Program-made: the position numbers and the translations under genes
The notes under the pieces: model-generated
The model's input: the letters and a program-made list of their open reading frames with translations, nothing else
What the model was told of the DNA's origin: nothing
Databases searched by the model: none
Origin: CAZZKE01 sp964655005
GTDB lineage: Bacteria; Pseudomonadota; Alphaproteobacteria; Rhodospirillales; JABHCV01
Direction of reading: 5' to 3'
Length of the DNA: 32,128 bases
Assembly: GCA_964655005.1 (NCBI GenBank)
Contig: CAZZKE010000030.1
Location: forward strand, 1-32,128
In this document: piece by piece, positions 16,585-25,279 of the stretch
Layout: every line of letters begins with the position of its first letter
How positions within the stretch are numbered: the first letter of the stretch is position 1

Positions 16585-17562
16585 CTAACGGTTTTTTTCC
16601 GCGATCACCTGGGCCAGGATGGAGACGGCTATTTCAGCCGGCGTCCGGGAGCCGATATCGAGACCGATGGGGGCGTGAATGGCCCCGAGATCTTCGGCGT
16701 TCCAGCCCATTTTCAACAGCCGTTGCGAACGACTGGCGTGGGTTTTACGGCTGCCCAGGGCACCGATGTAAAAGGCCTTTGATTTAAGCGCCAGGTTCAA
16801 CGCCATGTCGTCGGGTTCGGCGTCATGGGTCAGGGTGACAATGGCGCAGCGGCGGTCGGGGCGCAGGTCGGCCAGGGCCTTGTCGGGCCATGTCTGGATC
16901 AACCGGCATTCCGGGAACCGCTGTTCGCTGGCGAAGGCCGGCCTGGGGTCGATGATGGTGACGTCGAACCCGGCGGCCCTGGCCATTGGCGCCAGCACCT
17001 GGGCGATGGCGACCGCGCCGATAATGAACATCCGGTAATTGGCGGCCAGGGGATCGATCAGCAATTCCCGTCCGCCATCGCTGATATGCACCGCCCGACC
17101 GTTGCCGAGCGCCTTGTTTGCGGCATCGATTACATCGGCGCCGAAATCTCCCTGGCCAAGCAAGTCCCAGTTCAGATTTCCCAGGTCGACAATCCTGACC
17201 ACCGGTCGCGGCCCCGATAATACCGCCAGCAACCGTTTATCGACCGCTTCGACCAGGACCCGGATGGCGCCGCCGCAGGCCAGTCCCGCCGCCGCCCCCT
17301 GTTCATCGGAAATACCGTATTCGAGCACCTCGAAGCCGCCGTCGCGGATAATCTCCAGCGCCTCGGAAACGACCGAGGTCTCAATACAGCCGCCCGACAC
17401 ACTGCCGGCGAAGGCGGCCTTGCCGTTGACCGCCATCTTGCTGCCCGCCGGGCATGGCGATGAACCCCAGGTTTCGACCACCGTGGCCATTACCGTAGCC
17501 TGACCTTCTTCACCCCAGGCGATCAATTGCCGGGTCGCCGAATCGATCGCATCGTTATTCAT
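16585..17562 (-). CDS. XdhC family protein (molybdenum-enzyme maturation type)
   Basis: 325 residues. The N-terminal XdhC/CoxI domain has TVVETWGSSPCPAGSKMAV, GSVSGGCIE and LACGGAIRVLVE. The C-terminal Rossmann XdhC_C domain has MFIIGAVAIAQVLAPMARAAGFDVTIIDPRPAF, TLTHDAEPD, YIGALGSRKTHA and IHAPIGLDIGSRTPAEIAVSI. Family members bind and sulfurate molybdenum cofactor for xanthine-dehydrogenase-like hydroxylases. No such hydroxylase is visible in this window, so the client enzyme is unknown. The start at 17562 has AAGGAG 7 bases upstream. It is divergent from the acyl-ligase gene across about 115 bases. It lies upstream of the polysaccharide operon on the same strand, but a functional link is not implied. 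Confidence 0.92.
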   Translation of the reverse strand: MNNDAIDSATRQLIAWGEEGQATVMATVVETWGSSPCPAGSKMAVNGKAAFAGSVSGGCIETSVVSEALEIIRDGGFEVLEYGISDEQGAAAGLACGGAIRVLVEAVDKRLLAVLSGPRPVVRIVDLGNLNWDLLGQGDFGADVIDAANKALGNGRAVHISDGGRELLIDPLAANYRMFIIGAVAIAQVLAPMARAAGFDVTIIDPRPAFASEQRFPECRLIQTWPDKALADLRPDRRCAIVTLTHDAEPDDMALNLALKSKAFYIGALGSRKTHASRSQRLLKMGWNAEDLGAIHAPIGLDIGSRTPAEIAVSILAQVIAEKNR

Positions 17563-17634
17563 TTCACGGCTCCTTGCGCGGCCAGATAATATGGCGAAAA
17601 CAGTTGAAAACAGATATGGCCGCAACCGGCCCAC

Positions 17635-17640
17635 TATAAT
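17635..17640 (+). promoter_or_regulatory. perfect -10 box (TATAAT) before the acyl-ligase gene
   Basis: TATAAT lies 37 bases before the ATG at 17677, in the only non-coding stretch between the divergent XdhC gene and the three-domain ligase. No good -35 box sits at the standard 16-18 base distance; TTGAAA is present but about 25 bases away. A promoter is likely, its exact form uncertain. Confidence 0.4.
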
Positions 17641-17676
17641 ATCTTTCGGGTACTGGTTGATATGGGGGAATTCGGC

Positions 17677-20523
17677 ATGGATGCGAGCAACCGCGAGGAC
17701 GATTCAGTCGCCGAAATGTCGGAACGTCTGCTTGGAGCCGTGCACGCCCTGGCGATGCAACTTAACCCGCGCAATATCTCCCCCGGCCCGGTAACCCTGG
17801 ACAGTATCCTGGACCGCGATCTGGGCTTCGACAGTCTGGGCCGGGTCGAATTGCTGGTCCGGCTTGAACGAACCTTCGATTTAACGCTGGCCGAACAGGT
17901 CCTGATGAACGCCGAGACGCCGCGACAACTGTTGCATGCCATCCTTGGCGCCGGCGGGCGGGCGGTGCGCCGGTTGCCACCCGCCGCCGAACTGCTGACG
18001 CTTGGCGAGGCGGCGGCGCCGCATGACGCGATGACGCTGCCCGGCGTTCTCGACTGGCATGTCTCGGCCCATCCGGACCGCCCCCACATCCGGCTGTACA
18101 GCGATGACGACGATGGAGAGATTATCACCTATGGCGATTTGGCCGATGGCGCCCGGGGGATAGCCGGGGGGTTGCAGGGACTGGGGCTGACCTGCGGCGA
18201 GGCGGTGCTGATTATGCTGCCCAGCGGGGCGGACTATTTTTTCAGTTTCATGGCCGTCCTGCTGGCCGGTGGCGTACCCGTGCCGGTCTATCCGCCGGGC
18301 CGCATCGGCCAATTGGAAGAACACCTGCTGCGGCATCTTGCGATCGCTGAAAACTGCCGGGCCAGAATCATGATCGCCATGCCAGAGGCGGCGCGGTTTT
18401 CACAATTGCTGCGCCGCCGGGCCGGCGGTTTGCGCCATATCCTGACGCCCGCAGAAATTCGCGCCGAAGGCACGGACGGCCTACACCCGCCAGTCCTGAA
18501 AACCGAAGATACGGCATTGCTGCAATATACCTCCGGCAGCACCGGCGACCCCAAGGGGGTGGTGCTTAGCCATGCCAACCTGCTGGCCAACATCCGGGCC
18601 ATGGGAAGCGCGCTAGAGGCTTCTTCGAAGGACGTTTTCGTAAGTTGGCTGCCGTTGTATCATGACATGGGGCTGATCGGGGCGTGGCTGGGCAGCCTGT
18701 ATTATGCGGCCCATCTGGTGGTGATGTCGCCGCTGGCATTTATCGCCCGGCCGGGTCGCTGGCTGACCGCCATTCACCGCTATGGCGGAACCATCTCGGC
18801 GGCGCCCAATTTCGCTTATGATTTATGTGTACGGCGACTGGGTGAAGAGCAGACCGGCGACCTGGACCTGAGTTCCTGGCGGTTGGCCATGAACGGCGCC
18901 GAGGCGGTCAACCCGGATACCATGGAACGTTTCACGGGGCGGTTCGCGGCCAATGGTTTCCGGCCCGAAACAATGTTTCCCGTTTACGGACTGGCCGAAA
19001 ATTCGGTCGGCCTGGCCTTTCCGCCATTAAACCGGGCGCCGCTGATCGACCGTGTCGAGCGTGCCGCGTTGATGACCGGCGGGTACGCCCGGCCGGCGGC
19101 GGCGGGCGATTCGACGGCGTTGCGGTTCGCCGCCTGCGGCCGCCCGTTGCCGGGTCACCAGATTAGGGTAGTCGATGCGGCCGGTCTGGAATTGCCGGAT
19201 CGTCGCGAAGGAAATATCCAGTTTCGCGGTCCCTCGGCGACCGGCGGCTACCTGCGGGCCGCCGACCAGAACAGGGAAATGTTCCACGGTCGCTGGCTGG
19301 CGTCCGGCGACAAGGGATATATCACCGATGGCGATATCTACATTACCGGTCGTGACAAGGACATAATCATTCGCGCCGGGCGCAATATCTACCCTCAAGA
19401 GGTCGAACTGGAAGTCGGCAAGATCGACGGTATCCGCGCCGGCAACGTCGCCGTGTTTGGCGGCGTGGATAAAAAAAACGGTACGGAACGGCTTGTGGTG
19501 CTGGCCGAAACCCGCAAAAACGATCCGGAAGTCCAAGCCAAACAACGGGCGCGGGTAATAGCCATCGTCACCGGCCTGACCGGCGGCCCGCCCGATGATG
19601 TGGTGCTGGCGCCGCTAAACACGATACCGAAAACATCAAGTGGAAAAATCCGCCGGGCCGCCGGTCGCCGGATATATGAAGACGGCAAAATCGGCGAAGC
19701 CGGGCGGGCGGTGTGGTTGCAGGTGGCACGGTTGATCATCGGCGCGGCGTTGCCGCAACTAAGGCGCGGCCTGGAATTTGCCGGCTCGGCGCTTTATGCG
19801 GCGGGGTGCCTGGCCCTGTTCGGTTTTTCGGCGCTGTGCCTGTGGGTCGTGGTGATGATATTGCCGGTGGAACGCTGGCGCTGGTCGTTGGCGCAAACGA
19901 CAATTAAAGTCCTGATGCGAATATGCGGCATTCCGATGATCCTGCGCGGCGCCGAAAACCTGCCGCCGACGGATGCTCCCTGTGTCTATGTAAGCAACCA
20001 CCAAAGCTACATCGACGCCCTGGTCATGCTGGCGCTGCTGCCGGTTCGGACCCGCTTCGTGGTCAAGGTTGAACTCCAGCGCGGCTTCTTTCTGCGTACC
20101 CTGCTCAGGCGCTTCGATACATTGTTTGTCGAACGCTTCGACAACGCCAAGGGGGTTGCCGGCGCCCGTAGCGTTATCGAAACCGGGCGCGGCGGGCGTT
20201 CGTTGATGTTTTTCGCCGAAGGTACCTTTACCAGAATGCCGGGCCTGCTGCCATTCCGCATGGGAGCCTTCGAAACGGCGGTGGCGGCGTCCCTGCCGGT
20301 CATTCCGCTGGCCATTCGCGGCAGCCGCTCGGTGTTGCGCGGCGATCAGTTCTTCCCCCGGTGGGGGGCCGTCACGGTTATTGCCGGTCCGCCGATCAAT
20401 CCCCATGGCGGCGGCTTCGAAGCCGCCATAGAGCTGCGCGACAAGGTCCGCGCCTGGATTCTGGAACATTGCCGGGAGCCGGACCTGGACCATGAACGGA
20501 CGCCCCGGCCTGGCGATGAATAG
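17677..20523 (+). CDS. carrier domain - fatty-acyl-AMP ligase - PlsC acyltransferase fusion
   Basis: 948 residues in three parts. Residues about 10-90 are an acyl-carrier-like domain with the phosphopantetheine serine S53 in DRDLGFDSLGRVEL. Residues about 105-665 are an AMP-forming ligase of FAAL type. It has YTSGSTGDPKGVVLSHANL at 284 onward, WLPLYHDMGLIGAWLGSLYY, AAPNFAYDLC, VYGLAENSVG and a late NTIPKTSSGKIRR. After hydrophobic stretches near 690-740 comes a PlsC/LPLAT domain with H775X4D780 (NHQSYID), FFAEGTFTRMPG and VIPLAIRGSR. The likely sequence of events is fatty acid activation, loading on the attached carrier, and transfer to a lipid or sugar acceptor at the membrane; this is inference from domain order. 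Start 17677 has GGGGGAA 7 bases upstream; an earlier ATG at 17662 is less well placed. The stop overlaps the next gene. Confidence 0.92.
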   Translation: MDASNREDDSVAEMSERLLGAVHALAMQLNPRNISPGPVTLDSILDRDLGFDSLGRVELLVRLERTFDLTLAEQVLMNAETPRQLLHAILGAGGRAVRRLPPAAELLTLGEAAAPHDAMTLPGVLDWHVSAHPDRPHIRLYSDDDDGEIITYGDLADGARGIAGGLQGLGLTCGEAVLIMLPSGADYFFSFMAVLLAGGVPVPVYPPGRIGQLEEHLLRHLAIAENCRARIMIAMPEAARFSQLLRRRAGGLRHILTPAEIRAEGTDGLHPPVLKTEDTALLQYTSGSTGDPKGVVLSHANLLANIRAMGSALEASSKDVFVSWLPLYHDMGLIGAWLGSLYYAAHLVVMSPLAFIARPGRWLTAIHRYGGTISAAPNFAYDLCVRRLGEEQTGDLDLSSWRLAMNGAEAVNPDTMERFTGRFAANGFRPETMFPVYGLAENSVGLAFPPLNRAPLIDRVERAALMTGGYARPAAAGDSTALRFAACGRPLPGHQIRVVDAAGLELPDRREGNIQFRGPSATGGYLRAADQNREMFHGRWLASGDKGYITDGDIYITGRDKDIIIRAGRNIYPQEVELEVGKIDGIRAGNVAVFGGVDKKNGTERLVVLAETRKNDPEVQAKQRARVIAIVTGLTGGPPDDVVLAPLNTIPKTSSGKIRRAAGRRIYEDGKIGEAGRAVWLQVARLIIGAALPQLRRGLEFAGSALYAAGCLALFGFSALCLWVVVMILPVERWRWSLAQTTIKVLMRICGIPMILRGAENLPPTDAPCVYVSNHQSYIDALVMLALLPVRTRFVVKVELQRGFFLRTLLRRFDTLFVERFDNAKGVAGARSVIETGRGGRSLMFFAEGTFTRMPGLLPFRMGAFETAVAASLPVIPLAIRGSRSVLRGDQFFPRWGAVTVIAGPPINPHGGGFEAAIELRDKVRAWILEHCREPDLDHERTPRPGDE

Positions 20524-22066
20524 GCCTTTGGGAAATTCCGGTCGCGGCTATCCGGCCCTGACTACGGCGGGCAGGTTTTATGGTCTGCTGGTCTTGCTGG
20601 TGGTCGCCCAGTTCATTATCCGGGGTTTGCTTTATCCCGCCGCACCCAGCGATGACGCCGAACAGCTTTTATTCTCGCAGGTCTTGCGATGGGGTTATGA
20701 CGTGGTCAACCCGCCGCTGTACACCTGGCTGGTAATCGCCCTACAGCAGGTTTTCGGGGTTGAGAATGTGACGGTGTCGCTGGTCAAGTTTGCCGCCTAT
20801 GGGATGATTTTTCACTTTCTTTATGTTCTTGGACGTCGCGCCATCGATGATGAACGGCTGGCCATACTGGCCGCCCTGTCACCGTTGTGGCTGTACTATA
20901 TGGCATGGGATGCGGTGCTGTCCTACAGCCACACGGTGCTGGCGACGGCGTTGATTTTGGCCGCCCTGGCCGCCTTGCTGCGCCTCCGTGAAAACGGCAA
21001 TGCGCGTTCATATTTGTTGTTCGGACTGGTCCTTGGGTTTGGCCTGTTATCGAAATACACCTTCGCCCTGGCGGCCCTGGCGATGCTTGCGGGCGGGCTT
21101 CTGTATCGTCCCTACCGGGCGGTTATCGTCAATCCCCGGATGCTGATCGCGGTGGCGGTGGCCGGCCTGATCGTGGCGCCCCATGGTTATTGGCTGGTTC
21201 AGCAATCGCATATGATTGGCGGCGCCATTGCCGGTAAATTTGAAATCGGCGGGGCCGGGGATGGATTTCTGGCGACCCGCCTTAGCGGCTTAAAAAGCGC
21301 GGTCGTCTCCGGCCTGAGCTTTATATCGCCGCTGTGGCTGGTCCTGTTGACGGTGTTCCGGAAAGCCTTTCGAGAGCGGCTGAAGGGGCGCCGTGAAATG
21401 CCGCCGCCGGCCCGATTCCTGATGATCTATCTGGTCACGGTAATCGCCTTGCTTGGCTTGTTCGTAGTGCTGTCGGGCACGACCAAAATACGGGCCCACT
21501 ACATGTTCGTGCTGATGCCGCTGCCGGTTGTTTTTTTCGCCTGGCTCAGGCCTTCGCCGGAACGGTCGCGGGCGACGCAAATTTATGGCGCGACGCTGCT
21601 CGCCCTGACTGTCTTGCTGGTCGGCGGCATGGCGGTCAAGTATATAACCGAGCCGATACGTTGCCAACGCTGCCAGCTTTTGCTGCCATACCCGGAAATT
21701 GCCCGCAAAATCCGTGATGCAGGTTTCCGGGACGGTACCATTTTCGCTTACTACTTCCCCCATGATCTGGCCGGTAACCTGCGCGGCGCTTTTCCCGAAA
21801 CCCGCATTGTCAGCACCAAATTTCCGACGATCACCCGCCCGCCGGGGAACCGGCCCGGACAATGCCTGCTGGTCTGGATGCCGAAACCCGGCGGTGTCAT
21901 GGACGGCAACGGAATGGCGCAACTGGCCAATCGGGAACTGGCAACAAAAATTCCTCTCGGGAATCTTCCTATAAAGTCTATGGAATTTGAATTCGACCGG
22001 ACCTCCGGGCGCATGGGAAAACTGAATTACATGCTGTTTGATCCGGGGCGGGGGATGTGCCGCTGA
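20492..22066 (+). CDS. GT39-like integral membrane glycosyltransferase (ArnT/PMT type)
   Basis: 524 residues with about ten hydrophobic segments. The first periplasmic loop carries acidic residues (PAAPSDDAEQLLFSQ) in the place of the catalytic aspartate of GT39/ArnT enzymes, followed by VVNPPLYTWLVIAL, typical of the PMT_2 domain. Such enzymes use a polyprenyl-phosphate sugar as donor and glycosylate a lipid or protein on the periplasmic side. A soluble C-terminal part follows the last membrane segment near residue 390. The ATG at 20492 lies inside the end of the ligase gene; a second ATG at 20516 would give an 8-base overlap (ATGAATAG). Either way the two genes are translationally coupled, suggesting they act on the same product. 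Confidence 0.87.
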   Translation: MNGRPGLAMNRPLGNSGRGYPALTTAGRFYGLLVLLVVAQFIIRGLLYPAAPSDDAEQLLFSQVLRWGYDVVNPPLYTWLVIALQQVFGVENVTVSLVKFAAYGMIFHFLYVLGRRAIDDERLAILAALSPLWLYYMAWDAVLSYSHTVLATALILAALAALLRLRENGNARSYLLFGLVLGFGLLSKYTFALAALAMLAGGLLYRPYRAVIVNPRMLIAVAVAGLIVAPHGYWLVQQSHMIGGAIAGKFEIGGAGDGFLATRLSGLKSAVVSGLSFISPLWLVLLTVFRKAFRERLKGRREMPPPARFLMIYLVTVIALLGLFVVLSGTTKIRAHYMFVLMPLPVVFFAWLRPSPERSRATQIYGATLLALTVLLVGGMAVKYITEPIRCQRCQLLLPYPEIARKIRDAGFRDGTIFAYYFPHDLAGNLRGAFPETRIVSTKFPTITRPPGNRPGQCLLVWMPKPGGVMDGNGMAQLANRELATKIPLGNLPIKSMEFEFDRTSGRMGKLNYMLFDPGRGMCR

Positions 22067-22076
22067 CCTGAATATA

Positions 22077-23867
22077 TCAGGCCTTTCCAACGCCGCCGTG
22101 AACGGTACTACCGTCATCGGCCGGTCGTTCGGCGGCGGGTTCTTTCAGGAACTCCTCGGGCAGCGGGAACCAGCGCAGGGCTTCGGCCTCGCCGGACAGC
22201 AGGTGGGCGGCGTCGATTGATGGGTCTTCGCAGCATCGGGACTGCACAAGAATTTCCCGGGCTTCATCAAGATAGCCGGCCAGCGCTTCCTCGCCGGCGG
22301 TTGCCGCCGCAGGTGGCGGCGGGCCCAGTACGTCCATGTCCTGTAAATCCAGCGGCGGAGTCTGGGCGGCGGCGGCGTGACGCCAAAACCCGGTGGCCGG
22401 ATCGAATGTATACAGCGGCAGCAGTTTCCAGCCGTGTTCGGCGATCATGTTGACCGCCGCGATGATGTAATCGGCCATGGTGTCGGAAAAGAAATAATTG
22501 AAACCGACCCGAACCCAGCCGGGCTTAATGCCGTTGCAGCCTTCGACGATGCTTTCCTCGAAGGCCCGTGACTGGTCCAGGTCGATATCCAGCAACCGAT
22601 GACCATAAGGCCCGGCGCAGGAACAGCCGCCCCGGGACTGAATACCGAACAGGTCATTAAGTACGGCGACGACGAAATCGTGATGCAGGTTTCGCTTGCC
22701 GTGGCGAATTACGAAGGAAATGATCGAAAGCCGGGGCAGGTCCGGATTGCCAAGTACATGGATGTTCGCATTGGCGGTCCAGGATTCCAGCGCCCGCCGC
22801 ACCAGGGCTTCGTCTCGCCGCCCGATGATATCCGTGCCGACGCTGTCTTTGAGCGAAAAGGCCAGGCCGGCGCGGATGCTGCCGATAATGGCCGGGGTGC
22901 CCCCTTCTTCGCGCAGTTCCTGATCGGCGACGTAAACATGCTCGACGGTATTGACGTAACTGACCGTACCACCGCCGGGCCGGGCCGGAACGCGGTTGCC
23001 CATCAGCCGCCTGTGGACCACCAGCACACCCGGTGATCCGGGTCCGCCGACAAACTTGTGGGGCGATAAAAACAGGGCGTCCATGGCCGGTCGTTCGCCG
23101 GCGCCGATAACGTCGATGTCGATATAGGGCGCGGCGGCGGCGCAATCCCAGAACGATAGCGCGCCATGGTCCCGCAGCAAGGCCGATATCCCGTCCCGGT
23201 CCGATATGATGCCGGTGACATTGGAGGCGGACGAGAAACTGCCGATCAGCAGACCCCTGTCCCGGTATAGCCGTAGCTGGCGTTCCAGGTGCCGCAGGTC
23301 GATCCGGCCATCGGCGTCTTCGTCGATGGCGATGACATCGGCGATGGTTTCGCGCCATGGCAGTTCGTTCGAATGATGTTCGTAAGGCCCGATGAAGACC
23401 GCCGGCCTGTCCGCAGCGGGAATGGCGGCGGATAAATCATATTTCGAGTCCAGGTTGGCCGGGATGCGGATATTCAGGATATCGATCAGGCGGTTGACCG
23501 CCCCGGTCGCGCCGGAACCGCAAAAAATCACCGCGTAGTCATCGTCGGCGCCGACAGAACGGCGGATCAAGGCGCGTGCCTGTTCGCGGAAATGGGTTGT
23601 TTGCAGGCCGGTCAGCGAGGTTTCGGTATGGGTGTTGGCGTAATAGGGCAGCACCTGATGGCGCAGGAAATCCTCAACGAAGTCAAGGGCGCGACCGGAT
23701 GCCGTATAATCGGCATAGACAATATGCCGTGGCCCGAACGGCCCAGGGAACACCCGGTCGTCGCCGATAACCGAAGTCCGGATTTTTTCGAGAAGGGCAT
23801 TCCGATGGGTCAAATATTTGCTCCCCGCATTTCCAATTTGCCTGACAAAAGCGCGGTAGCGTATCAT
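22077..23867 (-). CDS. class V aminotransferase / cysteine desulfurase-like PLP enzyme
   Basis: 596 residues from the ATG at 23867. Fold type I PLP landmarks are FCGSGATGAVNRLID, GPYEHHSNELPWRE, SFSSASNVTGI, FWDCAAAAPYIDID and the Schiff-base Lys271 in LSPHKFVGGPGSPGVL. The segment SRGGCSCAGPYG sits where SufS/CsdA-type desulfurases carry their catalytic cysteine, so a desulfurase or selenocysteine-lyase-like reaction is possible. The protein is longer than SufS (about 400 residues). A C-terminal extension of about 90 residues, starting near PPLDLQDMDVLGPPPPAAA, has no recognised domain. The start is uncertain: an open frame extends to 23981, but that would overlap the divergent hydrolase gene. 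No clear ribosome binding site precedes 23867. Confidence 0.82.
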   Translation of the reverse strand: MIRYRAFVRQIGNAGSKYLTHRNALLEKIRTSVIGDDRVFPGPFGPRHIVYADYTASGRALDFVEDFLRHQVLPYYANTHTETSLTGLQTTHFREQARALIRRSVGADDDYAVIFCGSGATGAVNRLIDILNIRIPANLDSKYDLSAAIPAADRPAVFIGPYEHHSNELPWRETIADVIAIDEDADGRIDLRHLERQLRLYRDRGLLIGSFSSASNVTGIISDRDGISALLRDHGALSFWDCAAAAPYIDIDVIGAGERPAMDALFLSPHKFVGGPGSPGVLVVHRRLMGNRVPARPGGGTVSYVNTVEHVYVADQELREEGGTPAIIGSIRAGLAFSLKDSVGTDIIGRRDEALVRRALESWTANANIHVLGNPDLPRLSIISFVIRHGKRNLHHDFVVAVLNDLFGIQSRGGCSCAGPYGHRLLDIDLDQSRAFEESIVEGCNGIKPGWVRVGFNYFFSDTMADYIIAAVNMIAEHGWKLLPLYTFDPATGFWRHAAAAQTPPLDLQDMDVLGPPPPAAATAGEEALAGYLDEAREILVQSRCCEDPSIDAAHLLSGEAEALRWFPLPEEFLKEPAAERPADDGSTVHGGVGKA

Positions 23868-23935
23868 CAAGTTGGTTTCGTGGATCAAATTTTTTGTGGA
23901 ATTATTCAAAATTATCGGGAGCAGAGGGCAACAGG

Positions 23936-24610
23936 GTGACTTGGAAGAAAAAATACAGGTCTTTCTACTACCAAAACGCACCGCAACCGGCGGACATGGT
24001 CCTGCACTGTGACAAAACCGCGCTGCTGGTCGTGGATGTGCAAAATACCTATATGACGCCGGCTAATGACCCGACCGACCGGGATCGCTGGCGACCGTTT
24101 CGGGAGCGCATGAGCGACATCGTTATCCCCAATATCGGGAAACTGCTGGAGACCTGCCGCGGCAATGGCGTCGAGGTCATGTTCGCCCGCATCGCCTGCC
24201 TGAAAAAAGACGGGCGCGACCGTTCGCTCAGCCAGAAAAAACCGGGGTGGAATTATCTTCTGATGCCGAAGGATACCGAGGAATCCCTGATCGTGCCGCA
24301 ACTGGCGCCCCGTGATGACGAGATCGTCCTTACCAAAACAACCGACAGCGCCCTGACCGGAACCAACCTGCGCCTTATCCTGCGCAACATGGAAATCAGC
24401 AATGTGATTGTCGTCGGCATTTTTACCGATCAATGTATTTCATCGACCGTTCGCAGCCTTGCCGATGAAAGTTTCAACGTCGTCGTTGGCGATGATTGCT
24501 GCGCCGCCGGAACCGACGAATTGCATGTCCGGGAGCTGGAAATCATCAACATGATCTACTGTCATGTGATGTCCGCCAAAGAGATACAGGGATGTTTGGC
24601 GACGCATTGA
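23936..24610 (+). CDS. isochorismatase-like cysteine hydrolase
   Basis: 224 residues from a GTG at 23936, chosen because GCAGAGGG lies about 6 bases upstream. An in-frame ATG at 23894 would overlap the promoter region of the divergent gene. The family's catalytic triad is visible: D34 in LLVVDVQNTY, K134 in VLTKTTDSAL and C167 in GIFTDQCISS, followed by SSTVRSLADESFNVVVGDDCCAA. Members hydrolyse amides, carbamates or vinyl ethers (ureidoacrylate, N-carbamoylsarcosine, nicotinamide, isochorismate). The substrate here cannot be assigned. No signal peptide. Divergent from the class V aminotransferase across 68 bases, so the two may be co-regulated. Confidence 0.88.
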   Translation: MTWKKKYRSFYYQNAPQPADMVLHCDKTALLVVDVQNTYMTPANDPTDRDRWRPFRERMSDIVIPNIGKLLETCRGNGVEVMFARIACLKKDGRDRSLSQKKPGWNYLLMPKDTEESLIVPQLAPRDDEIVLTKTTDSALTGTNLRLILRNMEISNVIVVGIFTDQCISSTVRSLADESFNVVVGDDCCAAGTDELHVRELEIINMIYCHVMSAKEIQGCLATH

Positions 24611-24653
24611 GCGCCCGCGACCGACTGCCTTCATCGTTGGCGTACGCCGGTAT

Positions 24654-25106
24654 TCACGGGCATTCAATTTTCGCGGGTGCTTGCAGGAAAGGCCGCTTGA
24701 TGTAATTTTGATAGACCCGTTCAAAATTAATGGAAACCAGAAGCATTTCATTCGGCCCCCACTCGTAGCGTATCCGCATTCCGGCGACTTCTCCCTTTTC
24801 CAGTCGCAACAGCACCAGATGCTCCTCGATATCATCGCCAAGTTTCGCAACCCGGTACAATGTACCGCCGGCAAACTTCAATGTTCCCACGAGTTCCTTG
24901 AGCCGTTTAATAAGGCTGGTTCTGTTGGCTTCCGGCCAGCGCGTGATCGATTTTTTCAAAGAGGATTCAATTGCGGCGGCATCGTTCCCGCCAATGGCGG
25001 CGAGCAGCTGACAAGACTGCCCGACTGGCCCGGCAAGTGCCGACCCGCTTGAAAATACGACCGTAGCCACGACGGCGCACATAAGGATCCTGGAAATATT
25101 TCTCAT
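24654..25106 (-). CDS. small secreted protein of unknown function
   Basis: 150 residues from the ATG at 25106, which begins a clean Sec signal peptide (MRNISRILMCAVVATVVFSS, cleavage probably after ALA near residue 25). The longer frame to 25217 adds a non-conserved leader and is not preferred. The mature part has helical, charged segments (AAIESSLKKSITRWPEANRTSLIKRLKELV) and then strand-like stretches (TLYRVAKLGDDIEEHLVLLRLEKGEVAGMRIRYEW). I recognise no family. It is transcribed away from the sorting-signal gene's terminator and ends convergent to the hydrolase gene. Confidence 0.65.
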   Translation of the reverse strand: MRNISRILMCAVVATVVFSSGSALAGPVGQSCQLLAAIGGNDAAAIESSLKKSITRWPEANRTSLIKRLKELVGTLKFAGGTLYRVAKLGDDIEEHLVLLRLEKGEVAGMRIRYEWGPNEMLLVSINFERVYQNYIKRPFLQAPAKIECP

Positions 25107-25198
25107 CTTGCATCCCACTCGAACAGATCGACCGCAGCTAAGAGTAGCACATGATAAAGGGAATAGCAGATTATATCGGGCCGGTATTTTCCAAACGC

Positions 25199-25244
25199 AA
25201 AGACCCGGCCCGATCACCCCGAACAGGCGGTCGGACCGGGTCTT
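25199..25244 (-). terminator. strong terminator hairpin after the sorting-signal gene
   Basis: AAGACCCGG (25199-25207) pairs perfectly with CCGGGTCTT (25236-25244). After one mismatch the stem continues with four more pairs (CCGA/TCGG). On the minus strand the stem is followed by a T-rich run (TGCGTTT). It sits about 36 bases past the stop of the choice-of-anchor-L gene and before the small secreted gene, separating the two transcripts. Confidence 0.75.
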
Positions 25245-25279
25245 GCCTTGACCTTGCTAACTTACTGCGCCGGTCTCGT

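Noticed and set aside
22067..22081. CCTGA/TCAGG hairpin between the convergent GT39 and class V aminotransferase genes
   Set aside because: Only five base pairs with a short loop and no T-run; could be a weak terminator but is not supportable.
24639..24648. Palindrome GGCGTACGCC after the hydrolase gene
   Set aside because: A single 10-base palindrome in GC-rich DNA with no T-run or partner sites; likely chance.
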